This document shows positions 46,684 to 56,589 of a DNA stretch of 64,000 nucleotides, in pieces. The notes under the pieces were generated by a model. That model saw nothing but the letters and a program-made list of their open reading frames with translations. It was not told the DNA's origin and did not search any database. Source of the stretch: Elephas maximus indicus (taxonomy: Eukaryota > Chordata > Mammalia > Proboscidea > Elephantidae); assembly GCF_024166365.1 (NCBI RefSeq), contig NC_064826.1, positions 25,320,001 to 25,384,000 of the forward strand, written 5' to 3'. The position numbers and the translations under genes were made by a program. Position 1 is the stretch's first letter; the number at the start of each line of letters is the position of its first letter.

Positions 46684-49065
46684 TTAAAAAAAAAATTATT
46701 TTTATTGTGCTTTAAGTGGAAGTTTACAAATCAAGTCAGTCTGTCACATATAAACTTACATATACACCTCACTACATACTCGCATTTACTCTCCCCCAAT
46801 GAGTCAGCCTGCTCCCTCCTTCCAGTCTCTCCTTTCGTGACCATTTTGCCAGTTTCTAACCCTCTCTACCCTCCCATCTCCCCTTCAGACAGGAGATGCC
46901 AACACAGTCTCAAGTGTCCACCTGATACAAGTAGCTCACTCCTCATCAGCATCTCTCTCCAACCCGTTGTCCAGTCCCTTCCATGTCTGATGAGTTGTCT
47001 TCGGGAATGGTTCCTGTCCCGGGCCAACTGAAGGTTTGGGCACCATGACTACCGGGATTCTTCTAGTCTCTGTCAGACCATTAAGTCTGGTCTTTTTATG
47101 AGAATTTGGGATCTGCATCCCACTGTTCTCCTGCTCCCTCAGGGGTTCTCTGTTGTGCTCCCTGTCAGGGCAGTCATCGGTTGTGGCCGGGCACCATCTA
47201 GTTCTTCTGGTCTCAGGATGATGTAAGTCTCTAGTTCATGTGGCCCTTTTTGTCTCTTGGGCTCATAGTTATGGTGTGACCTTGGTGTTCTTCATTCTCC
47301 TTTGATCCAGGTGGGTTGAGACCAATTGATGCCTTTTAGATGGCTGCTTGTTAGCATTTAAGACCCCAGACACCACACTTCAAAGTGGGATGCAGAATGT
47401 TTTCTTAATAGAATTTATTTTGCCAATTGACTTAGAAGTCCCCTTAAGCCATCGTCCCCAAACCCCGCCCTTGCTCTGCTGACCTTTGAAGCATTCAGTT
47501 TATCCTGAAACTTCTTTGCGTTTGGTCCAGTCCAGTTGAGCTGACCTTCCCTGTATTGAGTATTGTCCTTCCCTTCACCTAAAGTAGTTCTTCTCTACTA
47601 TCTAATCAGTAAATAACCCTCTCCCACCCTTCCCCCTCTCGTAACCACAAAAGAATGTATTCTTCTCAGTTTATTCTATTTCTCAAGATCTTATAATAGT
47701 GGTCTTACACAATATTTGTCCTTTTGCATCTGACTAATTTCACTCAGCATAATGCCTTCCAGGTTCCTCCATGTTTTGAAATGTTTCACAGATTTGTTAC
47801 TGTTTATCGATGCATAGTATTCCATTGTGTGAATATACCATAATTTATTTACCCATTCATCCGTTGATGGACACCTTGGTTGCTTCCAGCTTTTTGCTAT
47901 TGTAAACAGAGCTGCAATAAACACGGGTGTGCGTATATCTGTTCGTGTAAAAACTCTTATTTCTCTACAGTATATTCCAAGGAGTGGGATTTCTGGGGTG
48001 TATGGTAGTTCTATTTCTAACTTTTTAAGAAAACGCCAGATAGATTTCCAAAGTGGTTGTACCATTTTACATTCCCACCAGCAGTGTATAAGAGTTCCAA
48101 TCTCTCTGCAGCCTCTCCAACATTTATTATTTTGTGTTTTTTGGATTAATGCCAGCCTTGTTGGAGTGAGATGGAATCTCATTGTAGTTTTAATTTGCAT
48201 TTCTCTAATGGTTAATGATCGAGAGCATTTTCTCATGTATCTGTTGGCTGCCTGAATATCTTCTTTAGTGAAGTGCGTGTTCATATCCTTTGCCCACTTC
48301 TTGATTGGGTTGTTTGTCTTTTTGTGGTTGAGTTTTAACAGAATCATATAGATTTTAGAGATCAGGCACTGGTCGGAGATGTCATAGCTGAAAATTTTTT
48401 CCCAATCTGTAGGTGGTCTTTTTACTCTTTTGATGAAGTCTTTAGATGAGCATAGGTGTTTGATTTTTAGGAGCTCCCAGTTATCTGGTTTCTCTTCGTC
48501 ATTTTTGGTAAAGTTTTGTATTCCGTTTATGCCTTGTATTAGGACTCCTAAGGTTGTCCCTATTTTTTCTTCCGTGATCTTTATCGTTTTAGTCTTTATG
48601 TTTAGGTCTTTGATCCACTTGCAGTTAGTTTTTGTGCATGGTGTGAGGTATGGGTCCTGTTTCATTTTTTTTTTGCAAATGGATATCCAGTTATGCCAGC
48701 ACCATTTGTTAAAAAGACTGTCTTTTCCCCAGTTAACTGACATTGGGCCTTTGTCAAATATCAGCTGCTCATGTGTGGATGGATTTATATCTGGGTTGTC
48801 AATTCTGTTCCATTGGTCTATGTGCCTGTTGTTGTACCAGTACCAGGCTGTTTTGACTACTGTGGCTGTATAATATGTTCTAAAATCAGGTAGAGTGAGG
48901 CCTCCCACTTTCTTCTTCTTTTTCAGTAATGCTTTACTTATCTGGGGCTTCTTTCCCTTCCATATGAACTTGGTGATTTGTTTCTCCATCACATTAAAAA
49001 ATGTCATTGGAATTTGGATTGGAAGTGCATTGTATGTATAGATGGCTTTTGGTAGAATAGATAGC
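46684..49065 (-). mobile_element. L1 LINE, 5'-truncated, young, with TSD
   Basis: This minus-strand L1 consists of a ~1-kb 3' UTR (46684-47690) and the C-terminal part of ORF2. A 14-bp duplication, AGAAGGCTACTTTT (46670-46683 and 49066-49079), marks its ends; in the element's own orientation it begins AAAA, typical of L1 endonuclease sites. The coding part is uninterrupted, suggesting recent insertion. The host sequence on both sides looks like an older L1 3' UTR. Confidence 0.97.
47691..49064 (-). CDS. L1 ORF2 C-terminal fragment (thumb to cysteine-rich domain)
   Basis: About 458 codons stay open from the 5' truncation to the natural stop; the first ATG is at 49007 but there is no promoter or true start. 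This is the C-terminal third of the L1 ORF2 protein, which normally carries endonuclease, reverse transcriptase and a cysteine-rich RNA-binding segment. The endonuclease and RT catalytic core are missing. Counting from that ATG, a CX3CX7HX4C knuckle is formed by C296, C300, H308 and C313. The conserved IHTMEYYASI segment lies near the end. It cannot mobilise itself. I list it as coding only because the frame is intact. Confidence 0.93.
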   Translation of the reverse strand, partial: LSILPKAIYTYNALPIQIPMTFFNVMEKQITKFIWKGKKPQISKALLKKKKKVGGLTLPDFRTYYTATVVKTAWYWYNNRHIDQWNRIDNPDINPSTHEQLIFDKGPMSVNWGKDSLFNKWCWHNWISICKKKMKQDPYLTPCTKTNCKWIKDLNIKTKTIKITEEKIGTTLGVLIQGINGIQNFTKNDEEKPDNWELLKIKHLCSSKDFIKRVKRPPTDWEKIFSYDISDQCLISKIYMILLKLNHKKTNNPIKKWAKDMNTHFTKEDIQAANRYMRKCSRSLTIREMQIKTTMRFHLTPTRLALIQKTQNNKCWRGCREIGTLIHCWWECKMVQPLWKSIWRFLKKLEIELPYTPEIPLLGIYCREIRVFTRTDIRTPVFIAALFTIAKSWKQPRCPSTDEWVNKLWYIHTMEYYASINSNKSVKHFKTWRNLEGIMLSEISQMQKDKYCVRPLL

Positions 49066-49079
49066 AGAAGGCTACTTTT

Positions 49080-49220
49080 GCAGCACTATTTGTAATTGTA
49101 GAAAACTGGAACCAAACTAAATAGCCACCAACACGGAAACGGTTAATTTAAATTATAGGTACTTCCAACACTTAAACTAAGTTTGTGCCAAATTTTATCT
49201 GCAGTAAACCTACAGATATA
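49080..49220 (-). repeat. Probable ancient L1 3' UTR interrupted by the younger L1
   Basis: 'cagcactatttgtaattgta' and 'gaaaactggaaccaaactaa' resemble old L1M 3' UTR text, here continuing from before 46684. Orientation is not certain. Confidence 0.45.
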
Positions 49221-49650
49221 CTCAAAATATATTTTAAAAAAAAAATTCTTAATTTTAAGAGCCAAGGATTGAGTTCGTCTTATTCATCAGTACTTTTTGG
49301 CACATCTTTATTTTTGGTCTTCACAAGGTTCAGTGTGACTTTAAATTTTACATTCTGGGAGATTTATGGAATTGAAGTTTATGTAATTGGGTTTGAACTA
49401 GGTCCATTGGGGGCCAGGCTTTCTTTTAATGCAAAGCGGAGAAGCAGGCTTCCTGGTTCCTTGGTTCCTTGTGCCTATGGAGATTTTAGTCTTTTGCCAG
49501 GAAGATCACTGTAAGCAACACAAATGAGATTTCCAGCTGGTGCCTGAGAAACAATCCCTGTGCAGACTCCCAGCAGGAGGCTTAGCTGGTCCTTGGGTAG
49601 GGTGTACCTGATACAGGAATGAGGCTCTGAAACAGAAATTTGAGAAGTCT
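49221..49650. other. No gene recognised
   Basis: A 109-codon plus frame at 49185-49514 has no recognised domain. Confidence 0.4.
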
Positions 49651-49661
49651 TATTACGGCAG

Positions 49662-49831
49662 GGAAACCCTGGCAATATAGTGGTTAAGTGCTACGGCTGC
49701 TAACCAAAAGGTCAGCAGTTTGAATCCACCAGGCTCTCCTTGGAAACTCTATCGGGCAGTTCTACTCTGTCCTATAGGGTCACTATAAGTTGGAATCGAC
49801 TCGATGGCAGTGGGGCTTTTTTTTTTTTTTT
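49662..49831 (+). mobile_element. AfroSINE, short form, with TSD
   Basis: Complete head and tail with a T run. TATTACGGCAG (49651-49661) and TATTACAGCAG (49832-49842) flank it. Confidence 0.96.
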
Positions 49832-49972
49832 TATTACAGCAGACTGAATCTTGTGGCTTTACCAACAAATCGGAAAGCTACTGATCCTGGACTCTCCATT
49901 ACTTGACCTTCCTTTAAACTGCCCTTTAAAGGTCACAGATTTCCAATACATGTTAAGTCCTATGATAGACAA

Positions 49973-50178
49973 AGGAGTCCTGGTGGTGCAACAGTTAAGC
50001 GCTTGGCTGCTAACAGAATGGTTGGTGGTACAAACCCACTCAGTGTTTCTGCGGGAGAAAAACCTGGCAATCTGCTCTCATAAGAATTACAGCCTAGGAA
50101 ATCCTATGAGGCAGTTCTACTCTGTCACACGGAGTCACTATGAGTTGAAATTGACTCAGCTTCCCCCAACAACAACAC
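49973..50178 (+). mobile_element. AfroSINE, long form, with TSD
   Basis: Head 'aggagtcctggtggtgcaac', long-form segment, (CAA)n end. GATAGACAA is duplicated exactly at 49964-49972 and 50179-50187. Confidence 0.95.
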
Positions 50179-50284
50179 GATAGACAACTCTTCTTCCATG
50201 CCTAATAGCCATCCTGGTGTTTGTGCTTTTAAGGCCTATGCCTTTAAATAATTTTCTGAGAACCCTATCCTTGTGTATATTTTG

Positions 50285-50446
50285 GAGCCCCGGTGGCATA
50301 CTGGTTAAGAACTTGGCTGCTAACTAAAAAGGTCAACAGTTCGAATCCACCAGCCACTTCTTGGAAACCCTATGGGGCAGTTCTACTCTGTCCTATATTG
50401 TCTCTATGAGTCAGGATTGACTCGACGGCAATAGTTTTTTTTTCAA
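50285..50446 (+). mobile_element. AfroSINE, short form
   Basis: Head 'ggagccccggtggcatactg', full body and tail. Similar ATATTTT words flank it. Confidence 0.94.
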
Positions 50447-50457
50447 TATATATTTTA

Positions 50458-50665
50458 GGAGTCCTGGGTGGTGCAAATGGTTAAGCACTCCACTACTAGC
50501 TAAAAGGTTGGTTGTTTGAACCCAGAAGTGCCTCAGGGAAAGGCCTGGTGATCTGCTTCTGAAAAGTCACAGCTTTGAAAACTCTATGGAGCACGCACAG
50601 TTCTACTCTGCAACATATGGGGTTGCCATAAGTCAACTCGATGGCAACTGGTTTGGTTTAGTTTT
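50458..50665 (+). mobile_element. AfroSINE variant with 'gtgcaaatggttaagcactc' head
   Basis: A third subtype: head 'gtcctgggtggtgcaaatgg', body 'gcctggtgatctgcttctga', and 'ctactctgcaacatatgggg' before the shared tail. Confidence 0.92.
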
Positions 50666-50669
50666 GCTA

Positions 50670-51888
50670 CGTATGTAATTGGCTATATTCAGGATTATCC
50701 CTAAATTGCCACTGGATTTAGTTGGTTAACAGGCTCCAAAGTAAATCTTTGACTAAAAATAGCCCTTTCCGCTAATGCTAGCTGAAGAGAGCTGTGGGTC
50801 TTTCTTCATCATTAGTAGTCCTGTGAAGACATTTATTTTTATTCTATCAAATTGGTCTGTCCTGTTCCGCTTTCTTATGACAGTTCTTCAACCACTGAAA
50901 CTCGCAAGGTTTAGAGGAAGATGTTTCTCAGGCAAACAGACCAAATACCTCTGCTATTAAACCGGTAGGTCAGGATTCTAAGATATGCGGGAATACTTTT
51001 ATTTTGCTTGGCTATCTGTATTTTCTGGGTTGTTTTGAAAGAACATGTATTGATTTTATACAGAGAGAAAAATGCATTTTGAAAATATTTTAAAAGATAT
51101 TTTTCTTCACAATTCCTCATAAAATTCAAGTAGAATCTCACGTATTCTTAAATTTCTCTATTGTTTTCAACTCCTAATTCGTTATGTTTTAAAACAACAG
51201 AATATATCATTGATTTCTTCAATTATTACTCCCAAATAGTCTAATTATTCAGACTTCTGCTGGTTTTGATATGTTGACAAGCACCAACCACATGTTAATA
51301 TTTTGGTATTGTCTATAATATAACAAAAGTCTGATAGGTATAAACAGTTCAGCAGAAAAAAAGAATTAAATCATCTGCCTGCAAGCATTAAAAAGAAAAC
51401 TTTCTGGTTGGTGGAATCTTTTAGTATCTGGTAAGTATTTGGATATTGTAGGTATTGATTTACCCCTATGCTTTAGGGAGAAGAAATAGTATATGGTAAT
51501 CTAAATACAGAAAAGTGAATTATACTCATTTACATTTTGAAAGTATCAATACTGTAGTTTTCACCAAAAGAATATGATAATGCCTTCTACATGCAAAGAA
51601 AAAACGTATATTTATGGTGTTTTTCTTATTGAAGGAAATTTCTATATCTTGGTGTGACAATTAACTAAGGCAATATTTAAGTACCTGACAATTAAAATAA
51701 AAACTATTAAGACAGTAATTTATACCTTTCTCTATTTCATTTTCTTTACCTCTTATTTATTTCCAAATAACCCTACCATTGTTGAAGAAAAAAAAAATAG
51801 AAATTTGTTATATATTTCTAGGGTCCCAGAAGAGGCACACCTTCAGTGGACATTAGGAAATTCACGTAACATATGCTATAAATTACGT
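50670..51888. other. AT-rich sequence, no feature recognised
   Basis: No repeat or open frame of interest. It may be unique sequence. Confidence 0.5.
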
Positions 51889-51895
51889 GAGAAGC

Positions 51896-52096
51896 TGTTG
51901 TAGTTGTTAGTTGCCCTCCAGTCAATTCGACTCATGGCAACTCCATGCATGCAGAGTAAAACTGTTCCATGGGGTCTTTAAGGCTGTGACTTTTCAGAAG
52001 CAGATAGCCAGGTCTGTCTTCTGAGGCACCTCTGGGTGGGTTCAAACCACCAACCTTTCCACTAGTAATCAAGCGCTTAACCATTTGTACCACCCA
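51896..52096 (-). mobile_element. AfroSINE variant (as at 50458)
   Basis: Complement of tail and third-subtype head ('ccatttgtaccaccc'). GAGAAGC flanks it at 51889-51895 and 52097-52103. Confidence 0.92.
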
Positions 52097-52127
52097 GAGA
52101 AGCAACCAAAAAAAAAAAAAAAAAAAA

Positions 52128-52308
52128 ATTTCAAACACACTGCCATCCAGTTGATTCTGACTCATAGCGACTCTGTAGGGTTTCCAAGGCTGTAAATCTC
52201 TACGGAAGCAGACTGCCACATCTTTTTCCCAAAGAGCCACTGGTAGTTTCTAACCGCTGACCTTTCGGTTAGCAGTCCATTGCTTTTATCACTGTGCCAT
52301 CAGGGCTC
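52128..52308 (-). mobile_element. AfroSINE, long form
   Basis: Follows a 20-nt A tract. Complement of tail, long-form segment and head to 'gtgccatcagggctc'. Confidence 0.92.
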
Positions 52309-52320
52309 TTTACCTAGTAT

Positions 52321-52530
52321 AAAACCAAAAACTAAACCAGTTGCTTGTCGAGTCGATTCTCACTCATGGTGAGTACATTCATCGCAGTGAGGAACTGTGC
52401 CACGTAGGGTTTTCAGTGACTGATTTTTCAGAAGTAGAAGGCCTTTCTTCTGAGGTACCTGGGGATGGATTTGAACCACCAACCTTTCAGCTAGTAGTTG
52501 AGCACTAAACTGCACCACCCAGGGACTCCT
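52321..52530 (-). mobile_element. AfroSINE variant (serial insertion, first)
   Basis: Complement of tail and third-subtype head. Lies between tttacctagtat (52309-52320) and tatacctagtat (52531-52542). Confidence 0.9.
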
Positions 52531-52542
52531 TATACCTAGTAT

Positions 52543-52744
52543 GTTGTGTTGTTAGGTGCTGTTGAGTTGTTTTTGGTTCATAGCAACCCTATGTGAATAG
52601 AACTGCCCCATAGGGCTTTCTTGGCTGTAACCTTTACGGAAGCAGATACCCAAGTCTTTTTCCTTTGGAACTTCTGGGTGGGTTCAATCCACCAACCTTT
52701 CAGTTAACAGCTGAGCACTTAACCATTTGCACCACCAGGGCTCC
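52543..52744 (-). mobile_element. AfroSINE, long form (serial insertion, second)
   Basis: Starts with an RTE-like 'gttgttaggtgctgttgag' and ends at 'caccaccagggctcc'. The motif recurs, diverged, at 52746-52758. Confidence 0.9.
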
Positions 52745-52777
52745 TTTACACTTAGTACAGAGGTCCACTAATGCGTA

Positions 52778-52986
52778 AGTTTCCCTGGGTGACATAAACA
52801 GTAAGTGCTTGACTACTAGCTGAAGAGTTGATGGTTCAAACCCACTGAGAGGCACCTTAGAAGAAAGGCCTGGCGATTTCTACTTCCAAAAGGTCAAAGC
52901 CTTGAAACCCCTGTGGAGCAGTTCTACTTTGCACACATGGGGCCACCATGAGTCAGAATCAAACAGACATTAACTAACAACAACAA
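52778..52986 (+). mobile_element. AfroSINE variant (as at 50458)
   Basis: Third-subtype head (ccctgggtgacataaacagt, diverged) to the shared tail with (AAC)n. Confidence 0.9.
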
Positions 52987-54707
52987 ACTAAAGTGCTAAA
53001 GACTGGTAGTTCAAGACCAAGACCAATAAGTAATTCAGCTCTACTTCGTTGCCTCCAAACCAAGGACTTGCTTCACCTCAAGGGCATATGTCCTTGTTAC
53101 AAAAGACTTAGAATCTTAACAAATTTCAGCAGCTGCATGATAGAACCTAGTCATCTACTTTAAATTGAGGGCCTTTACATTTCCTCAGTTTGTGAGGTAC
53201 CCACTGGCAGTACCATTTGTATAGGCATTTCTTAAAAATCCATTTGGATGGTGACAGTTATATTATTTTTAGCTTTGCATAACAGCTGCAGGCTATAATT
53301 AAGAAAACTAAAATTTGTAGATGACATTAGTCTTCTATACGATGATATTTTATGTGAGTCACACACGCTGTTGTTCAGAGTCCAGAGCCTGTCCCCAGGG
53401 CTCTTCGTGCATTACTGGGACTTGGATTAATACTATTTCCAGGAATTCTCCTAGCAGTACATGAGGACAGCAATAGCCAGGGATCAGCGTCTAAAGCCTT
53501 AGCCACCTCACTGCAGACTCTCTCCCTGAATGCCTTTCGCTTTACCTCATTTCCCGGATGATTAATTTCACCCCCTTCCAAAAGCTGCCGTTCTCCCTTC
53601 AGATCTATTTTTGATCATCACTTCATTGACTTTTTAAGTGGAATGTTCTAAATCCCTACAACAGGTACCATGCCATCTTTTCCTTAGTCCTGCGAGTTTC
53701 TCTTGCAGATTTAGAAACAATCTGCCATTGATTGCCATGTCAGGCCATTAGAAATGGAAATAGAATAGAATAGGCTCAAAACAAAGAACTGTAGAGTGCT
53801 TGTGTTGAGGGAAACTATAGGCATTAGAAATGTGTTAACTAAAAATTTTTTAAAATTTATGATTAGGAGGAGGAAAAGGGGAAGAGGGAGAAGAGAAAGA
53901 AAATGGAGAAAGAATAAGAATGGCTTTGGGAAATTTCGCGAACTCCAAATAGAAGGATGTCTGGATTCAGAGACTGGTCCCAGGGGCAGCTCTGCTGGTC
54001 TTACCTGATCAAAGCCAGGGGCATTGGTCCTGTCCTGTTGCTCAGTTCCTCTAATCTAATGAAAAGTGTGTCCACTGACAAAATAGAATCTTTAAGGGCT
54101 CTTCCATTCCGACATTTCTGGGGAAAAGGTAAATGATTAAACATCAAAACAGATAAAATCTTTTAAGATAAGAATTGCCTCTTCAATAAAGGATTAGCAT
54201 TGGGAAATCAGTTTTTGCTTTCTATTATGCCATTTAAGACATTTTATGTCAAAAGCAAATACGTGTGACACACCGGAGGCATATTCTGTCTGTTCTTTTT
54301 TTCATTGATATTGGTGGCCATTGGAATTAGGGAACATTTTTGCTTCTTTTAATCTACTTTCCTTTGAACACTGTAATTTTGATGTTTCTGATGTTCACAA
54401 GAATAAGAGAACTGTAGGGAGTTCACTTTGTGTAACAGAAAGAATGCTGATTTTTTCCTGGAAGATCAAGACCTAAAATCCTATAAACCACTGACTGAAC
54501 TTTCTTGTCTTTATGAGCTAGGCTCCTGCTTAAGACATGGCACCTCAGTTAGGATTTTAACCACTGTGTGTCACAAGTCCTGGATTCTACAAAAGCTTTA
54601 TCCTGCAAGTGATTTTCTCTATCATTTTTGTGAACCTTGCCATCACCACTCAAACAAGCAATCTCAATGTAAAGAGTGAGCCACTAGGTAGTCTTCGTGG
54701 GGCAGTG
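52987..54707. other. No gene recognised
   Basis: Frames at 53375 (-), 53796 (+) and 54428 (+) have no recognised domain. A purine-rich run lies at 53865-53915. Confidence 0.4.
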
Positions 54708-54708
54708 G

Positions 54709-54831
54709 TTGTTAACCCATTGCCGTGAAGTCGACTCTGACTCCTCATGACCCTATAGGAGAGAGGAGAGCTGCCCCATAAGGTTTCCAAAGAGTGGCTG
54801 GTGGATTTGAACTACTGACCTTTTGGTTAGC
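54709..54831 (-). mobile_element. AfroSINE, head truncated
   Basis: Complement of tail and body to 'cttttggttagcag', where the tRNA-Gly-type SINE begins. Confidence 0.9.
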
Positions 54832-54837
54832 AGCCTG

Positions 54838-55990
54838 AGCCCTGTGGTTTAGTGGGAGAATTCTCACCTTTCGTGCAGGAGACCCAGTTCTATTCTCGGC
54901 CAATGAACTTTATGTGTAGGCAGCACTTGTTTGCCAGTGGAAGCTTGTGTGTTGCTACGATGCTGAGCAGGTTTCAGTGGAGCTTTAGACTAAGGTGGAC
55001 TAAGAAGAAGGGCAATATACTTCCGCAAATCAGCCAGTGAAAACCCTGTGAATTACAACAGTCCAATCCGCAACTGATCATGGGGATGGCGCAAAACTGG
55101 GCAGCGTTTTGTTCTCTTGTGCATAGGGTCGCTGTGATGGTTAAAATTGTGTGTGAGCTTGGCTGGGCCATGATTCTCAGTGTTTTGGCATTCGTAGAAT
55201 GTTGTGATCATTTCCCTGTTGAGATATGATATGTGATCACACCCATGTTGGGATCTGCTCTGAGTAGCCAATCAGCTGAAAGAGAGTTTTCTTGAGCGCG
55301 TGGCCTGCATAGAATATAAGTGGGCATTCTGGCTGGGCTCACAGGTTTTTTGCTTCTGCTAGATCTTGCAGCTGGCTCCTGTTCCTCTGACCTCCAGTTC
55401 TCAGGACTTGAGCTAGCAGCTTATTCACAGCGTTGCCTGCTGATCTTGGGATTCACTGGATCTTCCCAGCCTGTGAGCAAGAGCCCTGTTCTGACCTGCT
55501 GATCTTGGGTTCACCAGCCCCTGTGGCAACATGAATCAGGAGAAACCTCGATCCTGACCCAGTTGAAAGAGTTTTCTTGAGCATGTGGCCTGCATAGAAT
55601 ATAAGAGGACATCCTGGCAGGGCTCCGAAGCTTTTTGCTCATGCCGGATCTTGCAGCTGGCTCCTGTTTGTCTGACATCCGATTCTTGGGACTTGAGCTA
55701 GCAGCTTACCTGAGGTTTTGCCTGCTGATCTTGGCATTCATAGCATCTTCACAGCCTATGAGCAAGAGTCCTGCTCTCTGACCTGCTGATCTTGGGTTTG
55801 CCAGCCCCGGCAGCAATGTGAATCAGGAGAAGCCTCTATATTCTGGCTTCTACAACCGCAAGCCATTATCTTGATATAAATTTCTCTTTATGTATGTATT
55901 TATGTGCTTTGCTGGTTTTGCTTCTCTAGGGAACCAAGCCTAAGACAGTCACCGTGAGTCAGAGGCCTGACTCCATGGCAGCTAACAAGA
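54838..55990 (+). mobile_element. tRNA-Gly-type composite SINE, split by an LTR
   Basis: The head (gtggtttagtgggagaattc to ttctattctcggccaatg) looks like tRNA-Gly with an A-box (TGGTTTAGTGGG) and a degenerate B-box. The body (cttgtgtgttgctacgatgc; tagactaaggtggactaag) matches the RTE 5' region. The tail is RTE-like. The element runs 54838-55132 and resumes at 55948-55990 after the LTR. Confidence 0.88.
55133..55947 (+). mobile_element. MLT1/MaLR-like LTR with internal tandem duplication
   Basis: Starts TGTGATGGTTAAAATTGTGT and ends CCTAAGACA. The 5-bp flanks gtcgc (55128-55132) and gtcac (55948-55952) agree at four bases. Within it, a 286-bp unit is duplicated (from 55275 and from 55561), including a TATA-like 'agaatataag' in each copy. 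It interrupts the tail of the SINE above and so is younger than it. Family assignment is by general similarity only. Confidence 0.85.
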
Positions 55991-56500
55991 CTAACAACAA
56001 CAATATAGTCTTTCGGGATAGATCAAGCTTGATAGGTAGGCAAAGATGGTCTTCACTGAAGCTCCCAGCTCCTTATATAAGCTCTCCTTTTGGATGTTTG
56101 GCCAGTGTTCAGTCTTTAAAAGGTATATTTCCTGGGCCACTCAGTATAGGGCTTTCCTACATCTTCCCAAAATGTCATATTATGCAGCACTTTTATATGA
56201 ACAGTAGTGCAACTGATGCCTACACTCCTTGCAAGATCTTCTTCCCTTAAAGTCTCAGGTGTCTGATATGAGTTCTAAACCTTCTCGACTCTGAATCCTA
56301 GTGTGTTTCTCTCGGTTTAGAGCATCTCCCGTAGTATCTGATTGCTCTTTAAGCTACATCCTGAATTACTTCTACCATTTGCCTGCCTCTATTTCAATTT
56401 TGAAAATAGAACATTATGTTCTATTTTTCTTCTCTGCTTTAACTTTTATGCAACCTTGTTTTCACTCCCCCCGCTGGTGGCCCTGCTTAAGGTCCTGATA
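55991..56500. other. No gene recognised
   Basis: Open frames at 55954-56250 and 56301-56524 (overlapping) have no domain. Confidence 0.4.
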
Positions 56501-56520
56501 CACACACACGCACACACAAA
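56500..56520. repeat. (CA)n microsatellite
   Basis: Short run of about nine CA units with one interruption. Confidence 0.85.
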
Positions 56521-56589
56521 TTAAACTACATAGAAATGAATCAAAGGGAGACAATACATAATTGTAGGATGTTAGAAATGAAAGAAATC

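Noticed and set aside
48430..48873. 147-codon plus-strand frame
   Set aside because: It is the antisense shadow of the L1 ORF2 fragment.
54838..54905. Functional tRNA-Gly gene
   Set aside because: The sequence continues directly into a SINE body, the B-box is degenerate, and no cloverleaf end is kept, so it is a SINE head.
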